Shown: positions 39,872 through 54,823 of the stretch, piece by piece
How the letters are laid out: each line of letters begins with the position of its first letter
Position numbering within the stretch: the first letter of the stretch is position 1
NCBI GenBank assembly: GCA_037176705.1
Contig: JBAWUJ010000139.1
Span: 1 to 64,000 of the forward strand
Direction of reading: 5' to 3'
DNA: 64,000 bases
From: Molossus alvarezi
Lineage: Eukaryota; Chordata; Mammalia; Chiroptera; Molossidae
The notes under the pieces: generated by a model
Seen by the model: the letters and a program-made list of their open reading frames with translations, nothing else
The model's database searches: none
What the model was told of the DNA's origin: nothing
Position numbers and translations under genes: made by a program

Positions 39872-42363
39872 TACCTGAATGGCAACATTCACTCACTCCT
39901 ACCTTCGTTTGCTTTGAGATTGTTTGCATCTTTACAGAAAGAATAAGTTTACAGAGCATAAACCAACTTCATGATGAAGGATCGCGCAGGCTCTATCAAA
40001 AATGACGAGTACTGTAATATGATCCAGAAGGCACCGGGGTCGCACGTACCCGTGTGTGTGCCTCTTGAAAACGCACCGTAATTTCCCACTTTTAAGGATG
40101 ACTGCACTTAAATAGGATGTGTAGTTAGTGCATGTGTACCGGTAGCAGCATAGGCTCTCTGGATGCCTCCAGCACTGGCACTGTACTGAAGTCCACTTGG
40201 CAAATCCTGAAGACTGCTAAGACTCTCAGGCTCCTTTGGAAGTTTTTGGGTTTGCAACATTCTTCTTAGCAGAGACATTAGTGAACAAATGGACTAGGGC
40301 AAACAAGAGTGTTACTCTACAACATTCACTGGAACCAATACTTTCCTCAACTGTACTAACACGCTCCACGTTGCACAGTGCAAGAGTGGTTGAACAATCA
40401 CCTCTGAACTGATGACAATGCAGTGAACTTGTTTTCAAACTTTAGACTCAATTCAGACATGGTCGTCTTATGGCGTACTCTACTGAGGACAGAGATGAAC
40501 TGAATAATAAAAGACCCAGGGCCTGCAGAATAAAGTTCCAAATCTGTCCCTTCTCCCAAAGCCACTATATGACTTTGAAGAGAACACCCGCGATCAACAT
40601 ACCAAGGAAACCAGCCTGTGGCCCACACATCCTTCAGGGATGTCCTCTTTGAGGTGGCGAACAATGGGCATTATCCAAGGTGATTAAGCTCCCTCTTTTC
40701 AGTTGCTCACTTCTTTGGTTGCAATGGCATGCCTGAGTGGGTCTCCTGCACTGAGCACTCTAGCAATTACATCAGACTAACCCGCATTTTGGCACTCCGA
40801 TCTAGTAAAGACTGAGTTAAAGTAAGTATCTTCATCATCTCTTAATATGTCAGTCATCCACAGAGAGGAAACGCATTCTTCTGGATTTCTTTGAGAAAAC
40901 AATTCTGCACTCCTTATGCTAACATGGCACTCAGTACCAAGAATGAAACGTGTGATGCATCGTTCTCATGTGCCCGAAGCTTTGGGTAACACTGCCATGA
41001 AAGGGGACGTCAAACCAAGTCACATTACGATATCCACGACCAGCTAAATGCTCAAAAATTCGTTGAAGAATTTCATCACGCTAACATGTATTGGCCCTCA
41101 AGACTGTCTTTGCACTCTTCGAGGAAGAAGATATATTACCCGAAGGAAAAACAGAGGAGGTAAAGATGGTTCCTTCACCATCCCTTCCCAAACACTGCTT
41201 TCTTGTCATGTGGCAAAGAAGGCAGACAGCTGCAGTGCGACTGCTTCTCTATCTAACTCTCCCGAAAATGTTCTATCTGCCCCCAGTACCTTGCATGTTG
41301 GTGTGGGACCTATTTGACAATTGACACCTATGTTTACATTACCGGTAGATTTTCTTTAGAAGTCTAGCCTTGTACTGATTGAGTAGAAGTGTACAAGGTG
41401 AAAAGCCTGAAGTGTCCACACAGTCCGAGGTGATTTTGTATCGGAACAGGTTTCAAGTCGCTTTTCCGCAGAGACTTCTTACCCGAAAAGGCTCCACCTA
41501 CTGTGTCATGATCCCTCCCGCTCTGAACTTACAGAACATGCAGTGTAACTTCTCACAGACAAAGGATTTCCAGATACTCGGACAAATGCGTGTACTTTCA
41601 GAAATACACAGCAAAGGGCCATGGCAAGTATGAGCGTACAACACTGTTGTAATCAATCCACTCGAGAAGCATCCAGGCGTAACACAGGGTGTGCAACATA
41701 TCATTGTAGTGGTTGCGACTCCTAGGCCCAGAATACACGCAGCGATTTGGTAAAACACAGAGACCTCATTGGAAACTCCTTGTCATCACCACCATCCTCT
41801 CTGTACAGCAGCTAACTGCCAAGCAAAACACACACGCCCTATTGAAGTGTGTCCAACTTTTCCACAGTGTGAGTGCTCTAACGGTGTATGAAACAAAATC
41901 CAACCTTCAGCCCAATGACAACATCACGGAATCCTCACCCTCAATACTGGCATTTAGTTTGTTGTGGCGCATACGAACCTTTGAGACAACTGCACCTTAG
42001 ACTTGCTCAGTTGCAGTGTGACAGAGCGGCAAATGTCAAATCGCAGTCGTGATCACTATTCCCAATAATTCATTCTCGATTGAAAGGTGGCTGCCTCTTT
42101 CGGTCAAGGATTCATGAGTGAATCCCCTCCAGATTGAATTGTTCCCGTTTCAACAGTCGCCCTGTGCAAATGTGCTTTTCCTATGATCGCAAGAGTGAAA
42201 CAAATACCCACACTTAGCACATAAACGCATGACCTCTGATTCCCAACCAGAAGTGCACTGCCAATAAGATCTCAATTGGAGATCAAAGTCTTTGTCCACA
42301 CATATGGGTGATTGTATACAGAACAGTTGGCCAGTGTTCTTTCCCAGAACTGAACACCTTTCT
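39872..42363 (+). repeat. Satellite copy 17
   Basis: Complete unit and first member of the seven-copy block with C at offset 1787 (41658). Also C at 40447, T at 40925, C at 42127 (offset 2256) and private A at 42023, a CpG to CpA change. Confidence 0.97.
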
Positions 42364-44855
42364 TACCTGAATGGCAACATTCACTCACTCCTACCTTCGT
42401 TTGCTTTGAGATTGTTTGCATCTTTACAGAAAGAATAAGTTTACAGAGCATAAACCAACTTCATGATGAAGGATCGCGCAGGCTCTATCAAAAATGACGA
42501 GTACTGTAATATGATCCAGAAGGCACCGGGGTCGCACGTACCCGTGTGTGTGCCTCTTGAAAACGCACCGTAATTTCCCACTTTTAAGGATGACTGCACT
42601 TAAATAGGATGTGTAGTTAGTGCATGTGTACCGGTAGCAGCATAGGCTCTCTGGATGCCTCCAGCACTGGCACTGTACTGAAGTCCACTTGGCAAATCCT
42701 GAAGACTGCTAAGACTCTCAGGCTCCTTTGGAAGTTTTTGGGTTTGCAACATTCTTCTTAGCAGAGACTTTAGTGAACAAATGGACTAGGGCAAACAAGA
42801 GTGTTACTCTACAACATTCACTGGAACCAATACTTTCCTCAACTGTACTAACACGCTCCACGTTGCACAGTGCAAGAGTGGTTGAACAATCACCTCTGAA
42901 CTGATGACAATGCAGTGAACTTGTTTTCAAACTTTAGACTCAATTCAGACATGGTCGTCTTATGGCGTACTCTACTGAGGACAGAGATGAACTGAATAAT
43001 AAAAGACCCAGGGCCTGCAGAATAAAGTTCCAAATCTGTCCCTTCTCCCAAAGCCACTATATGACTTTGAAGAGAACACCCGCGATCAACATACCAAGGA
43101 AACCAGCCTGTGGCCCACACATCCTTCAGGGATGTCCTCTTTGAGGTGGCGAACAATGGGCATTATCCAAGGTGATTAAGCTCCCTCTTTTCAGTTGCTC
43201 ACTTCTTTGGTTGCAATGGCATGCCTGAGTGGGTCTCCTGCACTGAGCACTCTAGCAATTACATCAGACTAACCCGCATTTTGGCACTCCGATCTAGTAA
43301 AGACTGAGTTAAAGTAAGTATCTTCATCATCTCTTAATATGTCAGTCATCCACAGAGAGGAAACGCATTCTTCTGGATTTCTTTGAGAAAACAATTCTGC
43401 ACTCCTTATGCTAACATGGCACTCAGTACCAAGAATGAAACGTGTGATGCATCGTTCTCATGTGCCCGAAGCTTTGGGTAACACTGCCATGAAAGGGGAC
43501 GTCAAACCAAGTCACATTACGATATCCACGACCAGCTAAATGCTCAAAAATTCGTTGAAGAATTTCATCACGCTAACATGTATTGGCCCTCAAGACTGTC
43601 TTTGCACTCTTCGAGGAAGAAGATATATTACCCGAAGGAAAAACAGAGGAGGTAAAGATGGTTCCTTCACCATCCCTTCCCAAACACTGCTTTCTTGTCA
43701 TGTGGCAAAGAAGGCAGACAGCTGCAGTGCGACTGCTTCTCTATCTAACTCTCCCGAAAATGTTCTATCTGCCCCCAGTACCTTGCATGTTGGTGTGGGA
43801 CCTATTTGACAATTGACACCTATGTTTACATTACCGGTAGATTTTCTTTAGAAGTCTAGCCTTGTACTGATTGAGTAGAAGTGTACAAGGTGAAAAGCCT
43901 GAAGTGTCCACACAGTCCGAGGTGATTTTGTATCGGAACAGGTTTCAAGTCGCTTTTCCGCAGAGACTTCTTACCCGAAAAGGCTCCACCTACTGTGTCA
44001 TGATCCCTCCCGCTCTGAACTTACAGAACATGCAGTGTAACTTCTCACAGACAAAGGATTTCCAGATACTCGGACAAATGCGTGTACTTTCAGAAATACA
44101 CAGCAAAGGGCCATGGCAAGTATGAGCGTACAACACTGTTGTAATCAATCCACTCGAGAAGCATCCAGGCGTAACACAGGGTGTGCAACATATCATTGTA
44201 GTGGTTGCGACTCCTAGGCCCAGAATACACGCAGCGATTTGGTAAAACACAGAGACCTCATTGGAAACTCCTTGTCATCACCACCATCCTCTCTGTACAG
44301 CAGCTAACTGCCAAGCAAAACACACACGCCCTATTGAAGTGTGTCCAACTTTTCCACAGTGTGAGTGCTCTAACGGTGTATGAAACAAAATCCAACCTTC
44401 AGCCCAATGACAACATCACGGAATCCTCACCCTCAATACTGGCATTTAGTTTGTTGTGGCGCATACGAACCTTTGAGACAACTGCACCTTAGACTTGCTC
44501 AGTTGCAGTGTGACGGAGCGGCAAATGTCAAATCGCAGTCGTGATCACTATTCCCAATAATTCATTCTCGATTGAAAGGTGGCTGCCTCTTTCGGTCAAG
44601 GATTCATGAGTGAATCCCATCCAGATTGAATTGTTCCCGTTTCAACAGTCGCCCTGTGCAAATGTGCTTTTCCTATGATCGCAAGAGTGAAACAAATACC
44701 CACACTTAGCACATAAACGCATGACCTCTGATTCCCAACCAGAAGTGCACTGCCAATAAGATCTCAATTGGAGATCAAAGTCTTTGTCCACACATATGGG
44801 TGATTGTATACAGAACAGTTGGCCAGTGTTCTTTCCCAGAACTGAACACCTTTCT
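42364..44855 (+). repeat. Satellite copy 18
   Basis: Complete unit of the 1787-C block (C at 44150), with C at 42939, T at 43417 and private T at 42769. Confidence 0.97.
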
Positions 44856-47347
44856 TACCTGAATGGCAACATTCACTCACTCCTACCTTCGTTTGCTTTG
44901 AGATTGTTTGCATCTTTACAGAAAGAATAAGTTTACAGAGCATAAACCAACTTCATGATGAAGGATCGCGCAGGCTCTATCAAAAATGACGAGTACTGTA
45001 ATATGATCCAGAAGGCACCGGGGTCGCACGTACCCGTATGTGTGCCTCTTGAAAACGCACCGTAATTTCCCACTTTTAAGGATGACTGCACTTAAATAGG
45101 ATGTGTAGTTAGTGCATGTGTACCGGTAGCAGCATAGGCTCTCTGGATGCCTCCAGCACTGGCACTGTACTGAAGTCCACTTGGCAAATCCTGAAGACTG
45201 CTAAGACTCTCAGGCTCCTTTGGAAGTTTTTGGGTTTGCAACATTCTTCTTAGCAGAGACATTAGTGAACAAATGGACTAGGGCAAACAAGAGTGTTACT
45301 CTACAACATTCACTGGAACCAATACTTTCCTCAACTGTACTAACACGCTCCACGTTGCACAGTGCAAGAGTGGTTGAACAATCACCTCTGAACTGATGAC
45401 AATGCAGTGAACTTGTTTTCAAACTTTAGACTCAATTCAGACATGGTCGTCTTATGGCGTACTCTACTGAGGACAGAGATGAACTGAATAATAAAAGACC
45501 CAGGGCCTGCAGAATAAAGTTCCAAATCTGTCCCTTCTCCCAAAGCCACTATATGACTTTGAAGAGAACACCCGCGATCAACATACCAAGGAAACCAGCC
45601 TGTGGCCCACACATCCTTCAGGGATGTCCTCTTTGAGGTGGCGAACAATGGGCATTATCCAAGGTGATTAAGCTCCCTCTTTTCAGTTGCTCACTTCTTT
45701 GGTTGCAATGGCATGCCTGAGTGGGTCTCCTGCACTGAGCACTCTAGCAATTACATCAGACTAACCCGCATTTTGGCACTCCGATCTAGTAAAGACTGAG
45801 TTAAAGTAAGTATCTTCATCATCTCTTAATATGTCAGTCATCCACAGAGAGGAAACGCATTCTTCTGGATTTCTTTGAGAAAACAATTCTGCACTCCTTA
45901 TGCTAACAGGGCACTCAGTACCAAGAATGAAACGTGTGATGCATCGTTCTCATGTGCCCGAAGCTTTGGGTAACACTGCCATGAAAGGGGACGTCAAACC
46001 AAGTCACATTACGATATCCACGACCAGCTAAATGCTCAAAAATTCGTTGAAGAATTTCATCACGCTAACATGTATTGGCCCTCAAGACTGTCTTTGCACT
46101 CTTCGAGGAAGAAGGTATATTACCCGAAGGAAAAACAGAGGAGGTAAAGATGGTTCCTTCACCATCCCTTCCCAAACACTGCTTTCTTGTCATGTGGCAA
46201 AGAAGGCAGACAGCTGCAGTGCGACTGCTTCTCTATCTAACTCTCCCGAAAATGTTCTATCTGCCCCCAGTACCTTGCATGTTGGTGTGGGACCTATTTG
46301 ACAATTGACACCTATGTTTACATTACCGGTAGATTTTCTTTAGAAGTCTAGCCTTGTACTGATTGAGTAGAAGTGTACAAGGTGAAAAGCCTGAAGTGTC
46401 CACACAGTCCGAGGTGATTTTGTATCGGAACAGGTTTCAAGTCGCTTTTCCGCAGAGACTTCTTACCCGAAAAGGCTCCACCTACTGTGTCATGATCCCT
46501 CCCGCTCTGAACTTACAGAACATGCAGTGTAACTTCTCACAGACAAAGGATTTCCAGATACTCGGACAAATGCGTGTACTTTCAGAAATACACAGCAAAG
46601 GGCCATGGCAAGTATGAGCGTACAACACTGTTGTAATCAATCCACTCGAGAAGCATCCAGGCGTAACACAGGGTGTGCAACATATCATTGTAGTGGTTGC
46701 GACTCCTAGGCCCAGAATACACGCAGCGATTTGGTAAAACACAGAGACCTCATTGGAAACTCCTTGTCATCACCACCATCCTCTCTGTACAGCAGCTAAC
46801 TGCCAAGCAAAACACACACGCCCTATTGAAGTGTGTCCAACTTTTCCACAGTGTGAGTGCTCTAACGGTGTATGAAACAAAATCCAACCTTCAGCCCAAT
46901 GACAACATCACGGAATCCTCACCCTCAATACTGGCATTTAGTTTGTTGTGGCGCATACGAACCTTTGAGACAACTGCACCTTAGACTTGCTCAGTTGCAG
47001 TGTGACGGAGCGGCAAATGTCAAATCGCAGTCGTGATCACTATTCCCAATAATTCATTCTCGATTGAAAGGTGGCTGCCTCTTTCGGTCAAGGATTCATG
47101 AGTGAATCCCATCCAGATTGAATTGTTCCCGTTTCAACAGTCGCCCTGTGCAAATGTGCTTTTCCTATGATCGCAAGAGTGAAACAAATACCCACACTTA
47201 GCACATAAACGCATGACCTCTGATTCCCAACCAGAAGTGCACTGCCAATAAGATCTCAATTGGAGATCAAAGTCTTTGTCCACACATATGGGTGATTGTA
47301 TACAGAACAGTTGGCCAGTGTTCTTTCCCAGAACTGAACACCTTTCT
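44856..47347 (+). repeat. Satellite copy 19
   Basis: Complete unit of the 1787-C block (C at 46642) with the copy-14 set: A at 45038, C at 45431 and G at 46115. Confidence 0.97.
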
Positions 47348-49839
47348 TACCTGAATGGCAACATTCACTCACTCCTACCTTCGTTTGCTTTGAGATTGTT
47401 TGCATCTTTACAGAAAGAATAAGTTTACAGAGCATAAACCAACTTCATGATGAAGGATCGCGCAGGCTCTATCAAAAATGACGAGTACTGTAATATGATC
47501 CAGAAGGCACCGGGGTCGCACGTACCCGTGTGTGTGCCTCTTGAAAACGCACCGTAATTTCCCACTTTTAAGGATGACTGCACTTAAATAGGATGTGTAG
47601 TTAGTGCATGTGTACCGGTAGCAGCATAGGCTCTCTGGATGCCTCCAGCACTGGCACTGTACTGAAGTCCACTTGGCAAATCCTGAAGACTGCTAAGACT
47701 CTCAGGCTCCTTTGGAAGTTTTTGGGTTTGCAACATTCTTCTTAGCAGAGACATTAGTGAACAAATGGACTAGGGCAAACAAGAGTGTTACTCTACAACA
47801 TTCACTGGAACCAATACTTTCCTCAACTGTACTAACACGCTCCACGTTGCACAGTGCAAGAGTGGTTGAACAATCACCTCTGAACTGATGACAATGCAGT
47901 GAACTTGTTTTCAAACTTTAGACTCAATTCAGACATGGTCGTCTTATGGCGTACTCTACTGAGGACAGAGATGAACTGAATAATAAAAGACCCAGGGCCT
48001 GCAGAATAAAGTTCCAAATCTGTCCCTTCTCCCAAAGCCACTATATGACTTTGAAGAGAACACCCGCGATCAACATACCAAGGAAACCAGCCTGTGGCCC
48101 ACACATCCTTCAGGGATGTCCTCTTTGAGGTGGCGAACAATGGGCATTATCCAAGGTGATTAAGCTCCCTCTTTTCAGTTGCTCACTTCTTTGGTTGCAA
48201 TGGCATGCCTGAGTGGGTCTCCTGCACTGAGCACTCTAGCAATTACATCAGACTAACCCGCATTTTGGCACTCCGATCTAGTAAAGACTGAGTTAAAGTA
48301 AGTATCTTCATCATCTCTTAATATGTCAGTCATCCACAGAGAGGAAACGCATTCTTCTGGATTTCTTTGAGAAAACAATTCTGCACTCCTTATGCTAACA
48401 GGGCACTCAGTACCAAGAATGAAACGTGTGATGCATCGTTCTCATGTGCCCGAAGCTTTGGGTAACACTGCCATGAAAGGGGACGTCAAACCAAGTCACA
48501 TTACGATATCCACGACCAGCTAAATGCTCAAAAATTCGTTGAAGAATTTCATCACGCTAACATGTATTGGCCCTCAAGACTGTCTTTGCACTCTTCGAGG
48601 AAGAAGGTATATTACCCGAAGGAAAAACAGAGGAGGTAAAGATGGTTCCTTCACCATCCCTTCCCAAACACTGCTTTCTTGTCATGTGGCAAAGAAGGCA
48701 GACAGCTGCAGTGCGACTGCTTCTCTATCTAACTCTCCCGAAAATGTTCTATCTGCCCCCAGTACCTTGCATGTTGGTGTGGGACCTATTTGACAATTGA
48801 CACCTATGTTTACATTACCGGTAGATTTTCTTTAGAAGTCTAGCCTTGTACTGATTGAGTAGAAGTGTACAAGGTGAAAAGCCTGAAGTGTCCACACAGT
48901 CCGAGGTGATTTTGTATCGGAACAGGTTTCAAGTCGCTTTTCCGCAGAGACTTCTTACCCGAAAAGGCTCCACCTACTGTGTCATGATCCCTCCCGCTCT
49001 GAACTTACAGAACATGCAGTGTAACTTCTCACAGACAAAGGATTTCCAGATACTCGGACAAATGCGTGTACTTTCAGAAATACACAGCAAAGGGCCATGG
49101 CAAGTATGAGCGTACAACACTGTTGTAATCAATCCACTCGAGAAGCATCCAGGCGTAACACAGGGTGTGCAACATATCATTGTAGTGGTTGCGACTCCTA
49201 GGCCCAGAATACACGCAGCGATTTGGTAAAACACAGAGACCTCATTGGAAACTCCTTGTCATCACCACCATCCTCTCTGTACAGCAGCTAACTGCCAAGC
49301 AAAACACACACGCCCTATTGAAGTGTGTCCAACTTTTCCACAGTGTGAGTGCTCTAACGGTGTATGAAACAAAATCCAACCTTCAGCCCAATGACAACAT
49401 CACGGAATCCTCACCCTCAATACTGGCATTTAGTTTGTTGTGGCGCATACGAACCTTTGAGACAACTGCACCTTAGACTTGCTCAGTTGCAGTGTGACGG
49501 AGCGGCAAATGTCAAATCGCAGTCGTGATCACTATTCCCAATAATTCATTCTCGATTGAAAGGTGGCTGCCTCTTTCGGTCAAGGATTCATGAGTGAATC
49601 CCATCCAGATTGAATTGTTCCCGTTTCAACAGTCGCCCTGTGCAAATGTGCTTTTCCTATGATCGCAAGAGTGAAACAAATACCCACACTTAGCACATAA
49701 ACGCATGACCTCTGATTCCCAACCAGAAGTGCACTGCCAATAAGATCTCAATTGGAGATCAAAGTCTTTGTCCACACATATGGGTGATTGTATACAGAAC
49801 AGTTGGCCAGTGTTCTTTCCCAGAACTGAACACCTTTCT
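47348..49839 (+). repeat. Satellite copy 20
   Basis: Complete unit of the 1787-C block (C at 49134), with C at 47923 and G at 48607. It differs from copy 19 only at offset 183 among the sites I read. Confidence 0.97.
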
Positions 49840-52331
49840 TACCTGAATGGCAACATTCACTCACTCCTACCTTCGTTTGCTTTGAGATTGTTTGCATCTT
49901 TACAGAAAGAATAAGTTTACAGAGCATAAACCAACTTCATGATGAAGGATCGCGCAGGCTCTATCAAAAATGACGAGTACTGTAATATGATCCAGAAGGC
50001 ACCGGGGTCGCACGTACCCGTGTGTGTGCCTCTTGAAAACGCACCGTAATTTCCCACTTTTAAGGATGACTGCACTTAAATAGGATGTGTAGTTAGTGCA
50101 TGTGTACCGGTAGCAGCATAGGCTCTCTGGATGCCTCCAGCACTGGCACTGTACTGAAGTCCACTTGGCAAATCCTGAAGACTGCTAAGACTCTCAGGCT
50201 CCTTTGGAAGTTTTTGGGTTTGCAACATTCTTCTTAGCAGAGACATTAGTGAACAAATGGACTAGGGCAAACAAGAGTGTTACTCTACAACATTCACTGG
50301 AACCAATACTTTCCTCAACTGTACTAACACGCTCCACGTTGCACAGTGCAAGAGTGGTTGAACAATCACCTCTGAACTGATGACAATGCAGTGAACTTGT
50401 TTTCAAACTTTAGACTCAATTCAGACATGGTCGTCTTATGGCGTACTCTACTGAGGACAGAGATGAACTGAATAATAAAAGACCCAGGGCCTGCAGAATA
50501 AAGTTCCAAATCTGTCCCTTCTCCCAAAGCCACTATATGACTTTGAAGAGAACACCCGCGATCAACATACCAAGGAAACCAGCCTGTGGCCCACACATCC
50601 TTCAGGGATGTCCTCTTTGAGGTGGCGAACAATGAGCATTATCCAAGGTGATTAAGCTCCCTCTTTTCAGTTGCTCACTTCTTTGGTTGCAATGGCATGC
50701 CTGAGTGGGTCTCCTGCACTGAGCACTCTAGCAATTACATCAGACTAACCCGCATTTTGGCACTCCGATCTAGTAAAGACTGAGTTAAAGTAAGTATCTT
50801 CATCATCTCTTAATATGTCAGTCATCCACAGAGAGGAAACGCATTCTTCTGGATTTCTTTGAGAAAACAATTCTGCACTCCTTATGCTAACATGGCACTC
50901 AGTACCAAGAATGAAACGTGTGATGCATCGTTCTCATGTGCCCGAAGCTTTGGGTAACACTGCCATGAAAGGGGACGTCAAACCAAGTCACATTACGATA
51001 TCCACGACCAGCTAAATGCTCAAAAATTCGTTGAAGAATTTCATCACGCTAACATGTATTGGCCCTCAAGACTGTCTTTGCACTCTTCGAGGAAGAAGAT
51101 ATATTACCCGAAGGAAAAACAGAGGAGGTAAAGATGGTTCCTTCACCATCCCTTCCCAAACACTGCTTTCTTGTCATGTGGCAAAGAAGGCAGACAGCTG
51201 CAGTGCGACTGCTTCTCTATCTAACTCTCCCGAAAATGTTCTATCTGCCCCCAGTACCTTGCATGTTGGTGTGGGACCTATTTGACAATTGACACCTATG
51301 TTTACATTACCGGTAGATTTTCTTTAGAAGTCTAGCCTTGTACTGATTGAGTAGAAGTGTACAAGGTGAAAAGCCTGAAGTGTCCACACAGTCCGAGGTG
51401 ATTTTGTATCGGAACAGGTTTCAAGTCGCTTTTCCGCAGAGACTTCTTACCCGAAAAGGCTCCACCTACTGTGTCATGATCCCTCCCGCTCTGAACTTAC
51501 AGAACATGCAGTGTAACTTCTCACAGACAAAGGATTTCCAGATACTCGGACAAATGCGTGTACTTTCAGAAATACACAGCAAAGGGCCATGGCAAGTATG
51601 AGCGTACAACACTGTTGTAATCAATCCACTCGAGAAGCATCCAGGCGTAACACAGGGTGTGCAACATATCATTGTAGTGGTTGCGACTCCTAGGCCCAGA
51701 ATACACGCAGCGATTTGGTAAAACACAGAGACCTCATTGGAAACTCCTTGTCATCACCACCATCCTCTCTGTACAGCAGCTAACTGCCAAGCAAAACACA
51801 CACGCCCTATTGAAGTGTGTCCAACTTTTCCACAGTGTGAGTGCTCTAACGGTGTATGAAACAAAATCCAACCTTCAGCCCAATGACAACATCACGGAAT
51901 CCTCACCCTCAATACTGGCATTTAGTTTGTTGTGGCGCATACGAACCTTTGAGACAACTGCACCTTAGACTTGCTCAGTTGCAGTGTGACGGAGCGGCAA
52001 ATGTCAAATCGCAGTCGTGATCACTATTCCCAATAATTCATTCTCGATTGAAAGGTGGCTGCCTCTTTCGGTCAAGGATTCATGAGTGAATCCCCTCCAG
52101 ATTGAATTGTTCCCGTTTCAACAGTCGCCCTGTGCAAATGTGCTTTTCCTATGATCGCAAGAGTGAAACAAATACCCACACTTAGCACATAAACGCATGA
52201 CCTCTGATTCCCAACCAGAAGTGCACTGCCAATAAGATCTCAATTGGAGATCAAAGTCTTTGTCCACACATATGGGTGATTGTATACAGAACAGTTGGCC
52301 AGTGTTCTTTCCCAGAACTGAACACCTTTCT
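49840..52331 (+). repeat. Satellite copy 21
   Basis: Complete unit of the 1787-C block (C at 51626), with C at 50415, A at 50635, T at 50893 and C at 52095 (offset 2256). Confidence 0.97.
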
Positions 52332-54823
52332 TACCTGAATGGCAACATTCACTCACTCCTACCTTCGTTTGCTTTGAGATTGTTTGCATCTTTACAGAAA
52401 GAATAAGTTTACAGAGCATAAACCAACTTCATGATGAAGGATCGCGCAGGCTCTATCAAAAATGACGAGTACTGTAATATGATCCAGAAGGCACCGGGGT
52501 CGCACGTACCCGTGTGTGTGCCTCTTGAAAACGCACCGTAATTTCCCACTTTTAAGGATGACTGCACTTAAATAGGATGTGTAGTTAGTGCATGTGTGCC
52601 GGTAGCAGCATAGGCTCTCTGGATTCCTCCAGCACTGGCACTGTACTGAAGTCCACTTGGCAAATCCTGAAGACTGCTAAGACTCTCAGGCTCCTTTGGA
52701 AGTTTTTGGGTTTGCAACATTCTTCTTAGCAGAGACATTAGTGAACAAATGGACTAGGGCAAACAAGAGTGTTACTCTACAACATTCACTGGAACCAATA
52801 CTTTCCTCAACTGTACTAACACGCTCCACGTTGCACAGTGCAAGAGTGGTTGAACAATCACCTCTGAACTGATGACAATGCAGTGAACTTGTTTTCAAAC
52901 TTTAGAATCAATTCAGACATGGTCGTCTTATGGCGTACTCTACTGAGGACAGAGATGAACTGAATAATAAAAGACCCAGGGCCTGCAGAATAAAGTTCCA
53001 AATCTGTCCCTTCTCCCAAAGCCACTATATGACTTTGAAGAGAACACCCGCGATCAACATACCAAGGAAACCAGCCTGTGGCCCACACATCCTTCTGGGA
53101 TGTCCTCTTTGAGGTGGCGAACAATGAGCATTATCCAAGGTGATTAAGCTCCCTCTTTTCAGTTGCTCACTTCTTTGGTTGCAATGGCATGCCTGAGTGG
53201 GTCTCCTGCACTGAGCACTCTAGCAATTACATCAGACTAACCCGCATTTTGGCACTCCGATCTAGTAAAGACTGAGTTAAAGTAAGTATCTTCATCATCT
53301 CTTAATATGTCAGTCATCCACAGAGAGGAAACGCATTCTTCTGGATTTCTTTGAGAAAACAATTCTGCACTCCTTATGCTAACATGGCACTCAGTACCAA
53401 GAATGAAACGTGTGATGCATCGTTCTCATGTGCCCGAAGCTTTGGGTAACACTGCCATGAAAGGGGACGTCAAACCAAGTCACATTACGATATCCACGAC
53501 CAGCTAAATGCTCAAAAATTCGTTGAAGAATTTCATCACGCTAACATGTATTGGCCCTCAAGACTGTCTTTGCACTCTTCGAGGAAGAAGGTATATTACC
53601 CGAAGGAAAAACAGAGGAGGTAAAGATGGTTCCTTCACCATCCCTTCCCAAACACTGCTTTCTTGTCATGTGGCAAAGAAGGCAGACAGCTGCAGTGCGA
53701 CTGCTTCTCTATCTAACTCTCCCGAAAATGTTCTATCTGCCCCCAGTACCTTGCATGTTGGTGTGGGACCTATTTGACAATTGACACCTATGTTTACATT
53801 ACCGGTAGATTTTCTTTAGAAGTCTAGCCTTGTACTGATTGAGTAGAAGTGTACAAGGTGAAAAGCCTGAAGTGTCCACACAGTCCGAGGTGATTTTGTA
53901 TCGGAACAGGTTTCAAGTCGCTTTTCCGCAGAGACTTCTTACCCGAAAAGGCTCCACCTACTGTGTCATGATCCCTCCCGCTCTGAACTTACAGAACATG
54001 CAGTGTAACTTCTCACAGACAAAGGATTTCCAGATACTCGGACAAATGCGTGTACTTTCAGAAATACACAGCAAAGGGCCATGGCAAGTATGAGCGTACA
54101 ACACTGTTGTAATCAATCCACTCGAGAAGCATCCAGGCGTAACACAGGGTGTGCAACATATCATTGTAGTGGTTGCGACTCCTAGGCCCAGAATACACGC
54201 AGCGATTTGGTAAAACACAGAGACCTCATTGGAAACTCCTTGTCATCACCACCATCCTCTCTGTACAGCAGCTAACTGCCAAGCAAAACACACACGCCCT
54301 ATTGAAGTGTGTCCAACTTTTCCACAGTGTGAGTGCTCTAACGGTGTATGAAACAAAATCCAACCTTCAGCCCAATGACAACATCACGGAATCCTCACCC
54401 TCAATACTGGCATTTAGTTTGTTGTGGCGCATACGAACCTTTGAGACAACTGCACCTTAGACTTGCTCAGTTGCAGTGTGACGGAGCGGCAAATGTCAAA
54501 TCGCAGTCGTGATCACTATTCCCAATAATTCATTCTCGATTGAAAGGTGGCTGCCTCTTTCGGTCAAGGATTCATGAGTGAATCCCATCCAGATTGAATT
54601 GTTCCCGTTTCAACAGTCGCCCTGTGCAAATGTGCTTTTCCTATGATCGCAAGAGTGAAACAAATACCCACACTTAGCACATAAACGCATGACCTCTGAT
54701 TCCCAACCAGAAGTGCACTGCCAATAAGATCTCAATTGGAGATCAAAGTCTTTGTCCACACATATGGGTGATTGTATACAGAACAGTTGGCCAGTGTTCT
54801 TTCCCAGAACTGAACACCTTTCT
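52332..54823 (+). repeat. Satellite copy 22 (mosaic)
   Basis: Complete unit. Its first part carries variants otherwise confined to copies 15 and 16: G at 52598, T at 52625, T at 53096, A at 53127 and T at 53385, with A at offset 576. From offset 1260 on it has G at 53591 and C at 54118, like copies 19, 20 and 23. It therefore joins two haplotypes, with the switch between 53385 and 53591. Confidence 0.97.
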
